A DNA stretch of 64,000 bases from Blepharisma japonicum (Eukaryota > Ciliophora > Heterotrichea > Heterotrichida > Blepharismidae), in contig CATKHK010000064.1 of assembly GCA_949751835.1 (NCBI GenBank), forward strand, positions 62,001 to 126,000. Direction: 5' to 3'. The notes below the pieces were generated by a model. That model did not search any database. It worked only from the letters and a program-made list of their open reading frames with translations, and had not been told where the DNA came from. The translations under genes were made by a program, and so were the position numbers. The stretch's first letter is position 1. The number at the start of each line of letters is the position of its first letter. This document shows positions 19,957 through 29,182 of this stretch, piece by piece.

Positions 19957-21801
19957 CTATATTTTAAGCTGCAATGATCCATTTTCAATCAATAATCTGC
20001 TCAGAATAAATGGCACTTTTTTTTGAATTGTTTCGTAATCTTGCAATAAATCTAGTTGCATTGTATAGTTATAGGCCAAATCTCCGTTAACAGCTACTAT
20101 TTCAATTTTCTTTTCTTTGCCAAACATATATTTCATTTCTACATCATATTCAGCATCATCAGAAAGGGCAGCCTTTCCTATATAAATTATCCTTGATATA
20201 ATTTTTTCAGTGGTTTTCTCATCGTTGCTGATGTCAACATGCCCATCTCTGATAATAACTTTCTCAATTATATTATCTTGGATTTTTCTTAGTTCAAATT
20301 CATCAGATTCAATGCTGAGCCTTAAACATATATCAGTCAAACTTATATCTAAATCAGAAGGCTTTTGAAATCCTTTTTCTAACGGAAAAGCATCAATAAC
20401 AACATTAATCTCCACCTTTTTCCTCATAAAGCGGTGCTTCAGCTGAGCTTGCTTAATGCTCCTATAAACAGTTACAAAATAATACCCCTCATTTAAAATA
20501 GCTTTCCCGAATGTTATATAATCATAAAATTTTCTTTGCTTTCCATATATTTCTTGGCATTTTAAACTTCTAAACCAAGATTGGATTTTTATAATTGCTT
20601 TCTGATGCCTATAAAATTCATCAGAAAATATTTTTGAATCTCCGATATTACGCTTGGCAGCCTCAGAATTATTTTTTGGGCTTATTTTATTTTCAAGCCT
20701 AGAAACAATCCTCTGTATTTTGATCTTTTTAGTGTTTTTTATTTTTGGTGCAGGCTTTGAAATATTATATTTACTAGTTCTCGCAGAGACTTCAGTTGAT
20801 CTTTCTATTGTAGACATAGAATCAGGGGGAGAGTACTGAGAATGCTGATGGATTGACGAGTTATTGCTATATTCAGATTGAGCTGCTGACCTATTAACAG
20901 CAAAATGGGGAGGAATCACATACTTTGACACCCCCGGGTCTAAGTGTCTATACCTTGGTCCATAAGATGACGATTTTCTCGACTGTAAAGCTCTGCTACC
21001 TATTTTCTTTCTATCTATGCTCATCACAGCATCATATAAATAAGGTGACTTTTTCCTTTTTGACCTTGACGTAACTACAGACACAGGCCCTCTATTTATT
21101 AATTTTATTGGTGACAGCCTTGACTTCCCTTCCAAATAATTTATTTTTTCTCTGAAAGCTTGCTCCAAAAAAAAGTCATTCACAAATTCTTCACAAAATT
21201 TAAACCCTTCTCTATATCATAGCAGTGCAGTTGACATTTCATTGTTTTCTTCTTTTAAAAGCCCATAATTATAATAAGTTACTCCAAGAGTATGTCTAGC
21301 AGCTGAAATATCGATATGAGCTAACGTTATGGACTCTTTTGCATGGAAATAAGCAAGTTCAGCGTGAATCATTGCAGATTTTGAGTCTTTTAAGTCTTCT
21401 CTGTAAATAGCACATGCATTTAAATGCAAAGCTGCTAATTTATAATTGGTAGAAGTTTGCATGGTTGCAGCTTCTATGGCTGATAAAATTTCTTTGATAG
21501 CTTCGTTGGTTTTTCGTAAGACTCTGAAACAAAAGGATAATGCATTTTTTATATCACAAATTTTGTCTTGCAACCCGCTTGGAGGATATAAAAGAGATAA
21601 AAATTTTCATAGGCCAATTGCATTTCGATAATCACCTTTTTTCATGATTTCTTGGCCAGTTATGTAGAGTTTTAGAGATATTTCTTTTAAGATTTCTGGG
21701 TTCTTTTTATATTTTGTAGCTAAGGATTGTAAACTGTCTAGAGCTATATTGATGTTCCCAAGCTTAATCTGAGAATCAATTTCATTTAAAATCTTTTCCA
21801 T
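19957..21801 (-). CDS. TPR and IQ-motif protein
   Basis: The 614-residue frame reads through two TGA codons (21607-21609, AIGL-W-KFL; 21217-21219, TALL-W-YREG). Residues 1-220 are TPR-like helices, including YKLAALHLNACAIYRE and ISAARHTLGVTYYNYGLL. The middle is Ser/Lys-rich and probably disordered. Near residue 405 lies an IQ motif (AIIKIQSWFRSLKCQEIY), which in other proteins binds calmodulin or centrin. The C-terminal ~180 residues form a beta-rich domain that I do not recognise. Calmodulin/centrin-binding scaffolds of this kind are common at ciliate basal bodies and cortex; that placement is inference. Confidence 0.8.
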
Positions 21802-21949
21802 ATATAGAATGCAAAGAAAATTTACTTTATTTTATGAAGAGAAGCGATAAAGTTAAAAATTTTTAAATATTCGCCCATATTTTTAAAGCTATTTATTTAT
21901 ATAATTCATTTCCCTATTATGAGAAGTAGTAGAATATTTATTTAAATAA

Positions 21950-23020
21950 TTAATCCCATCCATTGATATCTTGATCTGACAGAGGAATCTCAACTTCTGA
22001 GTTTGATTTGCGTTTTTTGGCTGAATCTGGTCTTTGCTTTTGATTATGCGAAGAGTTCTGAGAAGCTTGGATCTCTTGAGATGGCTGATAGGGCACATAA
22101 GCTTGGAATCCATCCCACTTTATTTCGTTTTTTTCGTTATTTTCTGGAGGCTTTTGCATTAACTCTGAAAGTTTTACATATTTTTCTTCTTCTACGACTT
22201 CTTGTGAAGCTACTTCAGGCTGATATAAAGAAATTGCTCTTCCCACAGTTGCTTTTTGTCCAGAAGGAGGATTTATTACAGGTACTTTAGTCATTCGTGG
22301 ATGCATTACGTGGAGACTTTGAGGGATATAAGAATCAGTTTGGACATCTATTGCTTCATTTTGGGCTGAAAAATCAGATTTTCCTGGGTTTTCTTGAATA
22401 TTTTTCAGTGGGCTAGATTTTTGTTCAAAATTTTTAATAAAGGGTTTTGGCTTAATTTCCTGTATCGGCATTTTGGAGACTTGTACTTGTGGCTCCTGTC
22501 TGATTTCCATCTTGGCTTGGGGTTGCTTTGAAGAACCTTTTGCTAGAAGATTTTCTCTTATTTTTTTTAAAATTTTTATACGATGTCCAAGAGGAACTCC
22601 GATTTGTTCTAAATGAGCTTCAGTAAGTTCACATAGAATCTCAAGGTCATCGATTCCATTATCTTGAAAAGCAATGGCATATTTCTCCATTCCTATCGAT
22701 GCCAAAAATTGTTCAACCTCATTCACTTTGGAATTCTCCACAATATTTTGGCTTTTTACATCATTTTTTATTTTTTTGTTTTCCTCCACAGCTGGCTTTG
22801 TGATTTTTAAAGCTTTATGGGTATTTTTAACAGATTTTTCTTCTTCTATTGGCTTTGCTTTTTCTACCAACTGAGTATTAAATGGCTTTGATTTAAAATC
22901 GGATTCTTTATATTTTGGCTTTTCGTATTTTTCCATTAGAGATTTGAGTTCATTTCATCTCTGCTCTCTTTGTTTGGCTTCTTCAAGGATTTTCTCAGTG
23001 ACATTTTTCTTTCCTTTCAT
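21950..23020 (-). CDS. SAM-domain protein
   Basis: A 356-residue protein starting MKGKKNVTEKILEEA. A TGA near 22957 is read as Trp (EQR-W-NELKSL); an upstream ATG is required because the later Met starts inside a helix. A SAM domain is visible near residues 93-150: VEQFLASIGMEKYAIAFQDN, IDDLEILCELTEAHLEQIGV and GHRIKILKKIRE. SAM domains form oligomers or bind other SAM proteins. The rest is Gln/Pro/Lys-rich and probably disordered. The function is unknown. Confidence 0.8.
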
Positions 23021-23209
23021 TGAAAATAATACCAAATTAAACTATCTTTGCTTTGAAAGATAAAAAATTTTTATAAATTTATCAGACAATTTTATAAGAA
23101 TTATTATAGAAATAAATACATATCAAATTAAATTAATTATTTAAATAAATCTCTTATTAAATCTTTCAAATTGTTTCTTTTCACATTCTTTATAACTTTC
23201 TCCTAAATT

Positions 23210-23857
23210 ATGAGCTCGTTTCCTAAGCCAGCCAGAAAATCACACAAAAAAGAGCCTACAAGCTCTTTTAAGAGCTATAAGTCATATGCCACCTCCCTTC
23301 AAGAAATAGAAATAAAGCACAGGGAAAAGAAAAGAAAATCTGAAAAGAAAGTGAAATGCCAGCTCATGATCGTTGATGAAAATGGAGACAAGCGGCCAGC
23401 AACTGTGTCTGAATTGGAGTCATTTGAAGAGGAATATCCTGATATATCTAGATATTGGAGAGATCCGGAAGCCTCATCAGAATTAGACACTTATGACCAA
23501 AGCGCGCTAGATGGCCTTAAACCTTGGGAAAAACCAGGAAAAAGGCTTTTAAATGCTCTCTGGAGGCATAAACACGCATGGATATTTTATGAGCCAGTTG
23601 ATTGTGTGAAGTTGAAAATTCCCGATTATTATGATGTGATCAAGCATCCTATGGATTTCGGGACTATCAAGAAAAAACTAAATAACAATGTATATGAATC
23701 TGGCGAAGACTTAATAGCTGATTTTGACCTGGTTTTTGAGAACTGCCGCACTTATAACCAGCCTGATTCAGATGCTTATCTAATGTGTGTTCAAGTTGAA
23801 AACGTTTATAAGAATCAATTGAAGATTTTGGGACTAGAAAAATTTCATCGTAAATAA
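23210..23857 (+). CDS. Bromodomain protein
   Basis: A 215-residue protein with a basic N-terminus (~60 residues) and one bromodomain in the C-terminal half: ALWRHKHAWIFYEPVD (helix Z), then PDYYDVIKHPMDFGTIKKKL (ZA loop and helix A) and FDLVFENCRTYNQPDSDAY, which keeps the acetyl-lysine-binding Asn in YNQP. Bromodomains read acetylated histones. No second bromodomain or ET domain follows, so it is a short single-bromodomain reader. Its stop codon is 14 bp from the stop of the convergent SAXO gene. Confidence 0.9.
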   Translation: MSSFPKPARKSHKKEPTSSFKSYKSYATSLQEIEIKHREKKRKSEKKVKCQLMIVDENGDKRPATVSELESFEEEYPDISRYWRDPEASSELDTYDQSALDGLKPWEKPGKRLLNALWRHKHAWIFYEPVDCVKLKIPDYYDVIKHPMDFGTIKKKLNNNVYESGEDLIADFDLVFENCRTYNQPDSDAYLMCVQVENVYKNQLKILGLEKFHRK

Positions 23858-23871
23858 AAGCTAAAAATTAA

Positions 23872-24648
23872 TTATAAATCACCTGCTTTTCTAGCTCTGC
23901 GGATTATTCGAGGTATATCATTAGTCTCAGTAAACGCCAAAGAGCTAGTGGTTTTATATTGAGTTGGGAATGGCAGTAACGCCACTGTATTATCCTTAGG
24001 CTTAAATTTTTCAGTTGGTATATAAGTATGTCTAATATAATTAAGTCTACTTGTCGTTATAACTTTTTCATCAGCTGAAGCTGATAATAAAATATTCTTT
24101 GTCTCGCTTGGCTTATAAGATTTTGCTGGGCTTAATTCATATCTCAGGAAATTTTCTGAGTAGGTGCTAGCTGCATTAAACTTATGATGTCCTGTATGTA
24201 GCCTTGTTTGGGCACCTCTCGAATTTTCTATAGGAACCTGCCCAGGATCAAAATAATCTTGGCTATATTGCGACTTGCTTAAAAATTTTAACTTATGGAC
24301 CTCTGGCGTTATCTTTTGATGTGGCTTGTAGTCAATTTTGTATGGGGTGAATTCCCTTCTTGCAGTTGTTTCTGATTCAAGCTTGAATAAGCTTGGCTTT
24401 ATAGGTGAAGCTGAATGTGTTGGCCTTGCTGCTATTGGATGCTTCTTAAATTCTTGCCGATAATATGACCTTAATGATGATTTCGGGTATGCTTTTTGCT
24501 TGATAAGTCTTGGACAAATATGTTTTCCACATGTACATTTACTGCATAAGCAGTAACCAGCCTCATGATCATTCTCTGTTATCAAATCTAAGGCTAAATT
24601 GTTTAAATAGCAGTTATCCAGTTTAGTATTATTAGCATTAATTTGCAT
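23872..24648 (-). CDS. SAXO-family microtubule-associated protein
   Basis: A 258-residue protein. Near residue 30 it has the Cys-rich signature CLCSKCTCGKHICPRL, which matches the N-terminal Cys motif of SAXO (FAM154) proteins, although here it lies further from the N-terminus. The rest consists of degenerate ~30-residue 'Mn'-type repeats with S.Y...F/Y-type spacing (SSLRSYYRQEF, TTARREFTPYKI, SKSQYSQDYFD, ASTYSENFLRYE). SAXO proteins bind and stabilise axonemal microtubules. Basic pI and repeat layout fit a microtubule inner or wall protein; that detail is inference. Confidence 0.75.
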   Translation of the reverse strand: MQINANNTKLDNCYLNNLALDLITENDHEAGYCLCSKCTCGKHICPRLIKQKAYPKSSLRSYYRQEFKKHPIAARPTHSASPIKPSLFKLESETTARREFTPYKIDYKPHQKITPEVHKLKFLSKSQYSQDYFDPGQVPIENSRGAQTRLHTGHHKFNAASTYSENFLRYELSPAKSYKPSETKNILLSASADEKVITTSRLNYIRHTYIPTEKFKPKDNTVALLPFPTQYKTTSSLAFTETNDIPRIIRRARKAGDL

Positions 24649-24686
24649 TCATATTTATCATAATTAACTATCTCTATTAGAGCATC

Positions 24687-25373
24687 TTATTCATTTGGCT
24701 TTGATTCCTTGTTTCTCTTATTTTCCTGCATTTTTAAGTATTGCTCAGCCGCTGCTTTTACAGTAAAGCAAGGAATCAGCTGATCTTTTCGCAAATTTTG
24801 ACCCGTCAACGGACAAGTATTATGATTATCAAGCCACATCTCTATATGTTGTCTTTGATAACAATGCCCATATGGTGTCATTACTGGATCAGTCATTAAA
24901 TCGTTTGAAATGGGGCACAATAAAGCTTCCATGCCTTCTGCGTACTCTATATTTTCAAATTCATTTTTTTGGGCCTCGCTATTTGGAGCAACTATTATTG
25001 GTTCTGGAAGATCAATATTGGACTGTATAAGGTCTTCTTTATTTGATTGACCATTTTCTATGCCTTTTTCACCCTCTTCAGAAGATTTATTTTGTAGAGT
25101 CCTTTGTGTTTCAATACATAAGCTGTCCAAAATTTGTTGTCCAGCTTTAACAGACTGATTTCATTCATTTACAACTGCATTTTGAAGTATTTGAGTGCTT
25201 TTCTCAATCGCATCTTTTCCTTCTTGTATCATATTTTGCCCAGCTATTACAGATTGATTTCATTCCTTTATCACTGTATTATGAAGCTGTTTAGTTGCAT
25301 CTTTGCCTTCTTGTAAAGCATTCTCCAAGAATTTCCCTAAATCATTCCACATTTGTATTATTTTACTACTCAT
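24687..25373 (-). CDS. U-box E3 ubiquitin ligase
   Basis: A 228-residue protein starting MSSKIIQMWNDLG. Two TGA codons are read as Trp, both in the same repeated context EWNQSV.AGQ; the frame would otherwise be split. The N-terminal ~80 residues are a helical repeat with GKDA and EWNQSV copies. The C-terminal ~75 residues form a U-box: ALLCPISNDLMTDPVMTPYG, then YQRQHIEMWLDNHNTCPLTG and a closing helix. U-boxes recruit E2 enzymes without zinc. The N-terminal repeat probably binds the substrate or oligomerises. Confidence 0.85.
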
Positions 25374-25530
25374 ATTTTAGGCTTGATCTTGAATTAATCC
25401 TGATTAAATAGCATGCAGAATTTCACAAGTTTTAATTATGCTTTTCTATTTTAATTTTTCTAATTATATTGAGTGCAATTCATTTTAAAATCATTTTATG
25501 TTTCAATAAAAATCTTGAAACTTTATTGAA

Positions 25531-26361
25531 ATGCTATATAGGAGATTACTTTTAGGATTAGGAGCAGCTGGCGTAGGAACTACTTCTTATTTTTTAGATA
25601 AGAGCCCATTGACTGGAAAGAGACGCTTGATATTGTGGGGAGAAAATGTTGATATTTATATCGGTAAAATCACAAGCGAAAACCTTCACTCTCAATATAA
25701 GGAACGAATTTTATATGAGAGCACAATAGAGCATCAGTTAGTTAAATACTTATCTCATTCTCTTGTACAAGAAATCCCTATTAAGCGTGACTGAAATGTT
25801 ACAGTTATAGACGAGCCATCTGTAAACGCATTTGTCACCCCAGATGGCTCGATTTTTGTGTTCAAAGGATTACTAGATATAGTCGATTCCATAGACGAAT
25901 TAGGCTTTATTTTAGCTCATGAATGCTCTCACGTTTATCTAAGACACTCTGCAAATCAGCTATCAACTAGAGGAATTTTATCAGTAATTGTGATGCTTTT
26001 CCAACTCTGACTTTTCGGAGATATCTATAACACCTCAATGGCAGAAAATTTACTTATCATTTTACCTATGAGCAGGAAATGTGAGCTTGAAGCTGATAAA
26101 TATGCGCTTATTTTAGAATCAAAGCTAGGGTTACGCTTAGAAGGGGCTTCTTCTATGATGTCGAAACTGAAAAAGTATGAATTAAGAACAGAACTCTTAT
26201 CAACACATCCTGTATCAGATCATAGAGTGAAAGAAATAATAGCAACTACAATGAAATTGAAAGACGAAACAACACCACATGATTATGAAGTGCTGAGACT
26301 GAAAATTGCAGTTGCTGCTAAATTATTTGAAAAATATGAAAAAATAAGGCATAAAAGATAA
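25531..26361 (+). CDS. OMA1: OMA1-like mitochondrial zinc metalloprotease (M48)
   Basis: This 276-residue frame reads through two TGA codons (25792-25794, KRD-W-NVT; near 26010, FQL-W-LFGD). It has an N-terminal hydrophobic anchor (LLLGLGAAGVGTTSYF). The catalytic HExxH is AHECSHVYLRH near residue 130, and the third zinc ligand Glu is in CELEADKYAL. The motif 'STHPVSDHRVKEI' is the family's closing signature. OMA1-type M48 proteases cleave inner-membrane proteins such as OPA1 under stress in animals and related targets elsewhere. The protein is shorter than animal OMA1. Confidence 0.85.
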
Positions 26362-26474
26362 ATAATTTTATTTATACCTCAGGCGATTTTTATGTTAAAT
26401 AGATTGTAATGATACATAAATAGATTATTTTAGATAATTTTAGTATAAGATTCAATTAGTTATCTGATATTAAT

Positions 26475-27122
26475 ATGGCAGCTCGCAACTTTGGCCAAGT
26501 ATTAGAAAATCTCAGCTTCTATCAAAATAAAGAGCAAAAATCTTGGCTTGATAAGATAAAAGAATACTGAAAGCCAGAAGCTCAGCCAAGTAAAGAAGAA
26601 AAGAGTTTTTTAGGAAGTATTGCAAGCAGCATTAAGAAAAAGGGAACAGACAGCATGAATGTTATCAATAACGCCACTCAAAGAACTGCTAGATTAAAAT
26701 ATTTTTTTATTTTTATTTCCCTTTCTATTGGACTTTTCGTTGGATCTTTTACATTCCTTCCAATGGTTTTACTATTTCCTCAGAAATTTGCTTTGCTTTT
26801 TAGCTTGGCTTCTTTAACTATGCAGATCGCTTTGAGTTATTTAAAGCCTACAGTCTGGGATTACATTAAAGCATTATTCTCAAGCAAGGAAAACTTAGTA
26901 GTATCATTTGTCTATTTCTTTTCTATTTTATGGACAATTTATGCAGCTGCAATACTTGGAAGCTATATAATGGTGTGCATTTCAGCGATTATACAAATGT
27001 TTGCAATTGGCTGGTACATTTTCAGTATGTTTCCTGGGGGTTATTCTGGGTTTTTGAATCTTTTGAAATATGGATGCAAACTTTGCCCTTGCTTTTCTGG
27101 AGATTCATTATTGCCGCTATAA
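26475..27122 (+). CDS. SFT2-family vesicle transport protein
   Basis: A 215-residue protein starting MAARNFGQVLENLSFYQN, with one TGA read as Trp (KEY-W-KPE). A polar N-terminus of ~75 residues is followed by four membrane segments: FFIFISLSIGLFVGSFTF, the LFSLASLTMQIALSYL region, VVSFVYFFSILWTIYAAAIL and IIQMFAIGWYIFSMFPGGY. The 'FPQKFALLF' and 'WY..S.FPGG..G' signatures match SFT2/SFT2D proteins, which help fusion of endosome-derived vesicles with the Golgi. Confidence 0.85.
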
Positions 27123-27174
27123 CAAATTTAATAGAAAATTTAAAATAACTAGTAATCTTATGTAAATTTTCCTT

Positions 27175-28407
27175 TTATTGTTGAGCTGAATTATCCTTTG
27201 GCTTAGTCTCTTCATCTTTTAAGAAGCAGTAATGTGCAGTTTGGTAGCTTCCTCCTATTTTTTCGACTAGTTTTCCTTTAAATACTTCATTTTTCACTTT
27301 CCAAATCCTTAAATCTTTTATTTCTTCTACAAACTTGTTTGCAAACATTTTACCAACAAAATAAACATCTCTTTCATCATTGATGTAACCAGCAAAATTG
27401 TCTCCAGCAAAAATACTAGTGATTTTTGCATCTGGCGGTGTATTTAACTTCATAGGCTCCCACCACAATTTTCTCCCAGCAACGTAAACTTCTTGATCTT
27501 CAGTCTTAAACACAATGATATTTTCCCCAGTTTCTACATCAATAACTTTTTTCCCTTCTAAAGTCGACTCAACTTCTGTAGGATGCCTCTGGCACTCATA
27601 CATGTCAAGTCCAAGACTTGATCCAATAGCTAATTGCCCTTCATCATTTCTCCCCCATGTAAAAACCCTTCCATCATCTAGTAATATAGCTGTATAATAA
27701 TTGCATGCTGAAATTTTCTTAATTTTTACGTTTTCATCATTCTTAATTTCCTCGAAAAATCGGTTGATAACAGGGCTTAAATGGTTCCTGTTAGTTCCTA
27801 AGCCTAAAACTCCATGTTCTCCTTTACCCCATATAGTCAAAATTCCATTGCTTCCTAATGCTAAGCTGTGATATGAGCCTGATGCAATTTGTGTAATGTC
27901 ATCATATTCCTTTAAAGCTTCTATAGGAGTAGGGACAAATTTATCATTAAGATCCCCATGACCCAAAGCGCCTCCACCTTGTGAAAACATTTTTCGCCAT
28001 AATCCTCCTGCAAGCTGCCCACCGTAGCCCATTGTCCATACATCTCCTTCTGTAGTTAATAGAACTGTATGATGCTGTCCGACTGCGACATCTTTTACTT
28101 TGATTTCAATGGTTTTTAGAGATTTTATTAGTGTTGGCTTGTCTTGTGAATCTTCAGAGTCGTGGCCTAAGGCTCCATAATTTCCTTTTCCAAAGGTGTA
28201 AACTAGCCCATCATTAGTAAGAATGGCTCCATGGTTGATGCCGAATGCTACTTTTGAGATTTCGCCAGCTGAAAAACCTTGAAATTCGTTTGGGACATCA
28301 TTAGAGGACTTAGGTAAGTTTGCACTTTTTGAATAACGTGGATTTGACCCCCAGGTATAAAGCTTCCCAGAATACGCAAAAAATCTTTTTGCAAGCTTAT
28401 GGAGCAT
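27175..28407 (-). CDS. RCC1-repeat protein
   Basis: A 410-residue protein built of RCC1 blades: KLYTWGSNP at the start, VYTFGKGNYGALGHDSEDSQ, VWTMGYGG..., LTIWGKGEHGVLGLGTNRNH, VFTWGRNDEGQLAIGSSLG, plus AFGINHGAIL and VGQHHTVLLT strands. It forms a seven-bladed propeller; the last blades are diverged. The N-terminus MLHKLAKRFFAY looks like a mitochondrial presequence, so an RCC1L-like mitochondrial role is possible, but a nuclear RanGEF role is not suggested. Its start lies 29 bp after the stop of the mutase-like gene, on the same strand. Confidence 0.85.
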   Translation of the reverse strand: MLHKLAKRFFAYSGKLYTWGSNPRYSKSANLPKSSNDVPNEFQGFSAGEISKVAFGINHGAILTNDGLVYTFGKGNYGALGHDSEDSQDKPTLIKSLKTIEIKVKDVAVGQHHTVLLTTEGDVWTMGYGGQLAGGLWRKMFSQGGGALGHGDLNDKFVPTPIEALKEYDDITQIASGSYHSLALGSNGILTIWGKGEHGVLGLGTNRNHLSPVINRFFEEIKNDENVKIKKISACNYYTAILLDDGRVFTWGRNDEGQLAIGSSLGLDMYECQRHPTEVESTLEGKKVIDVETGENIIVFKTEDQEVYVAGRKLWWEPMKLNTPPDAKITSIFAGDNFAGYINDERDVYFVGKMFANKFVEEIKDLRIWKVKNEVFKGKLVEKIGGSYQTAHYCFLKDEETKPKDNSAQQ

Positions 28408-28436
28408 AAAAAATATAAATAAAATCCTAATAGCGC

Positions 28437-29111
28437 TTAATTTGATAAGTTATACTGCGCAGTTATTTCTAATCGTTGATTAAACTCCAGAACTCTTGGG
28501 ATCCCTGCAGAAATCGTGCTTTCTAAAGTCTCAATTCCTTCAACATCCCCTAAATGATTTCTCAATGCTTTAATTGAATGGCCATGGCTTACCACAAGTA
28601 CATTTTTCCCTTTCAGCAGAGCTGGAGCAATTTTATCCTGCCAATAAGGAATAATCCTGGCTTTGCAGTCATTCATACTTTCTCCACCAGGTAATGCTTC
28701 TAACGGGACATATTGATACTTTGCCTCATGAGAAGGATGCTTATCGTCCATTAAGTCCAATAGAGGAGGTCTTACATCATCGTTTAAAGCTATTTCGCTG
28801 CTTGATTCTTTATTGAGTCCTTCCAGTTTTCCATAATGACGGGTATTCAAACGCCAGTGCTTATGGACTTTTAAACTATTTATATCAAGCTCATCAATAA
28901 TAATATTCGTTGTGTGAACTCCTCGCTTAAGCATTGAGGTAAAGCCTATATCAAGTCTTATCCCACTTGCACGTATAAAATTAGCAGCTTCTCGAGCAGC
29001 GTTCACTCCGTTTTCTGATAAGGCGACGTCAGCCCAGCCCGCGTATTTTTGCTCTTCGTAGTAAACGGTATTCCCAGACCGGACTAAAACAAGATAAGAA
29101 ACCTTTGACAT
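28437..29111 (-). CDS. Phosphoglycerate-mutase-like protein lacking catalytic residues
   Basis: A 224-residue homologue of cofactor-dependent phosphoglycerate mutase. The fold and order of motifs are intact: LVLVRSGNT, GWADVALSENG, RLDIGFTSMLKR, WRLNTRHYGKLEGLNK, ALPGGES and VVSHGHSIKALRNHL. Two key residues are changed. The phosphohistidine of the RHG motif is Ser12 (codon TCT at 29076-29078) and the Glu of the WRLNERHYG motif is Thr90 (28842-28844). The second active-site His (His176) remains. In the family these two residues are the nucleophile and the general acid/base, so mutase activity is unlikely. It may be a regulatory pseudoenzyme; this is inference. Confidence 0.88.
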   Translation of the reverse strand: MSKVSYLVLVRSGNTVYYEEQKYAGWADVALSENGVNAAREAANFIRASGIRLDIGFTSMLKRGVHTTNIIIDELDINSLKVHKHWRLNTRHYGKLEGLNKESSSEIALNDDVRPPLLDLMDDKHPSHEAKYQYVPLEALPGGESMNDCKARIIPYWQDKIAPALLKGKNVLVVSHGHSIKALRNHLGDVEGIETLESTISAGIPRVLEFNQRLEITAQYNLSN

Positions 29112-29182
29112 TTATGAAAACTGCCTTTATATGAAATATTTATCTCTACTAAGAAATTCTTATTAAATTTTACCTTTAAAAC

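Noticed and set aside
25134-25316. Short plus-strand frame of hydrophobic repeats
   Set aside because: It is the antisense of the repeated N-terminus of the U-box gene.
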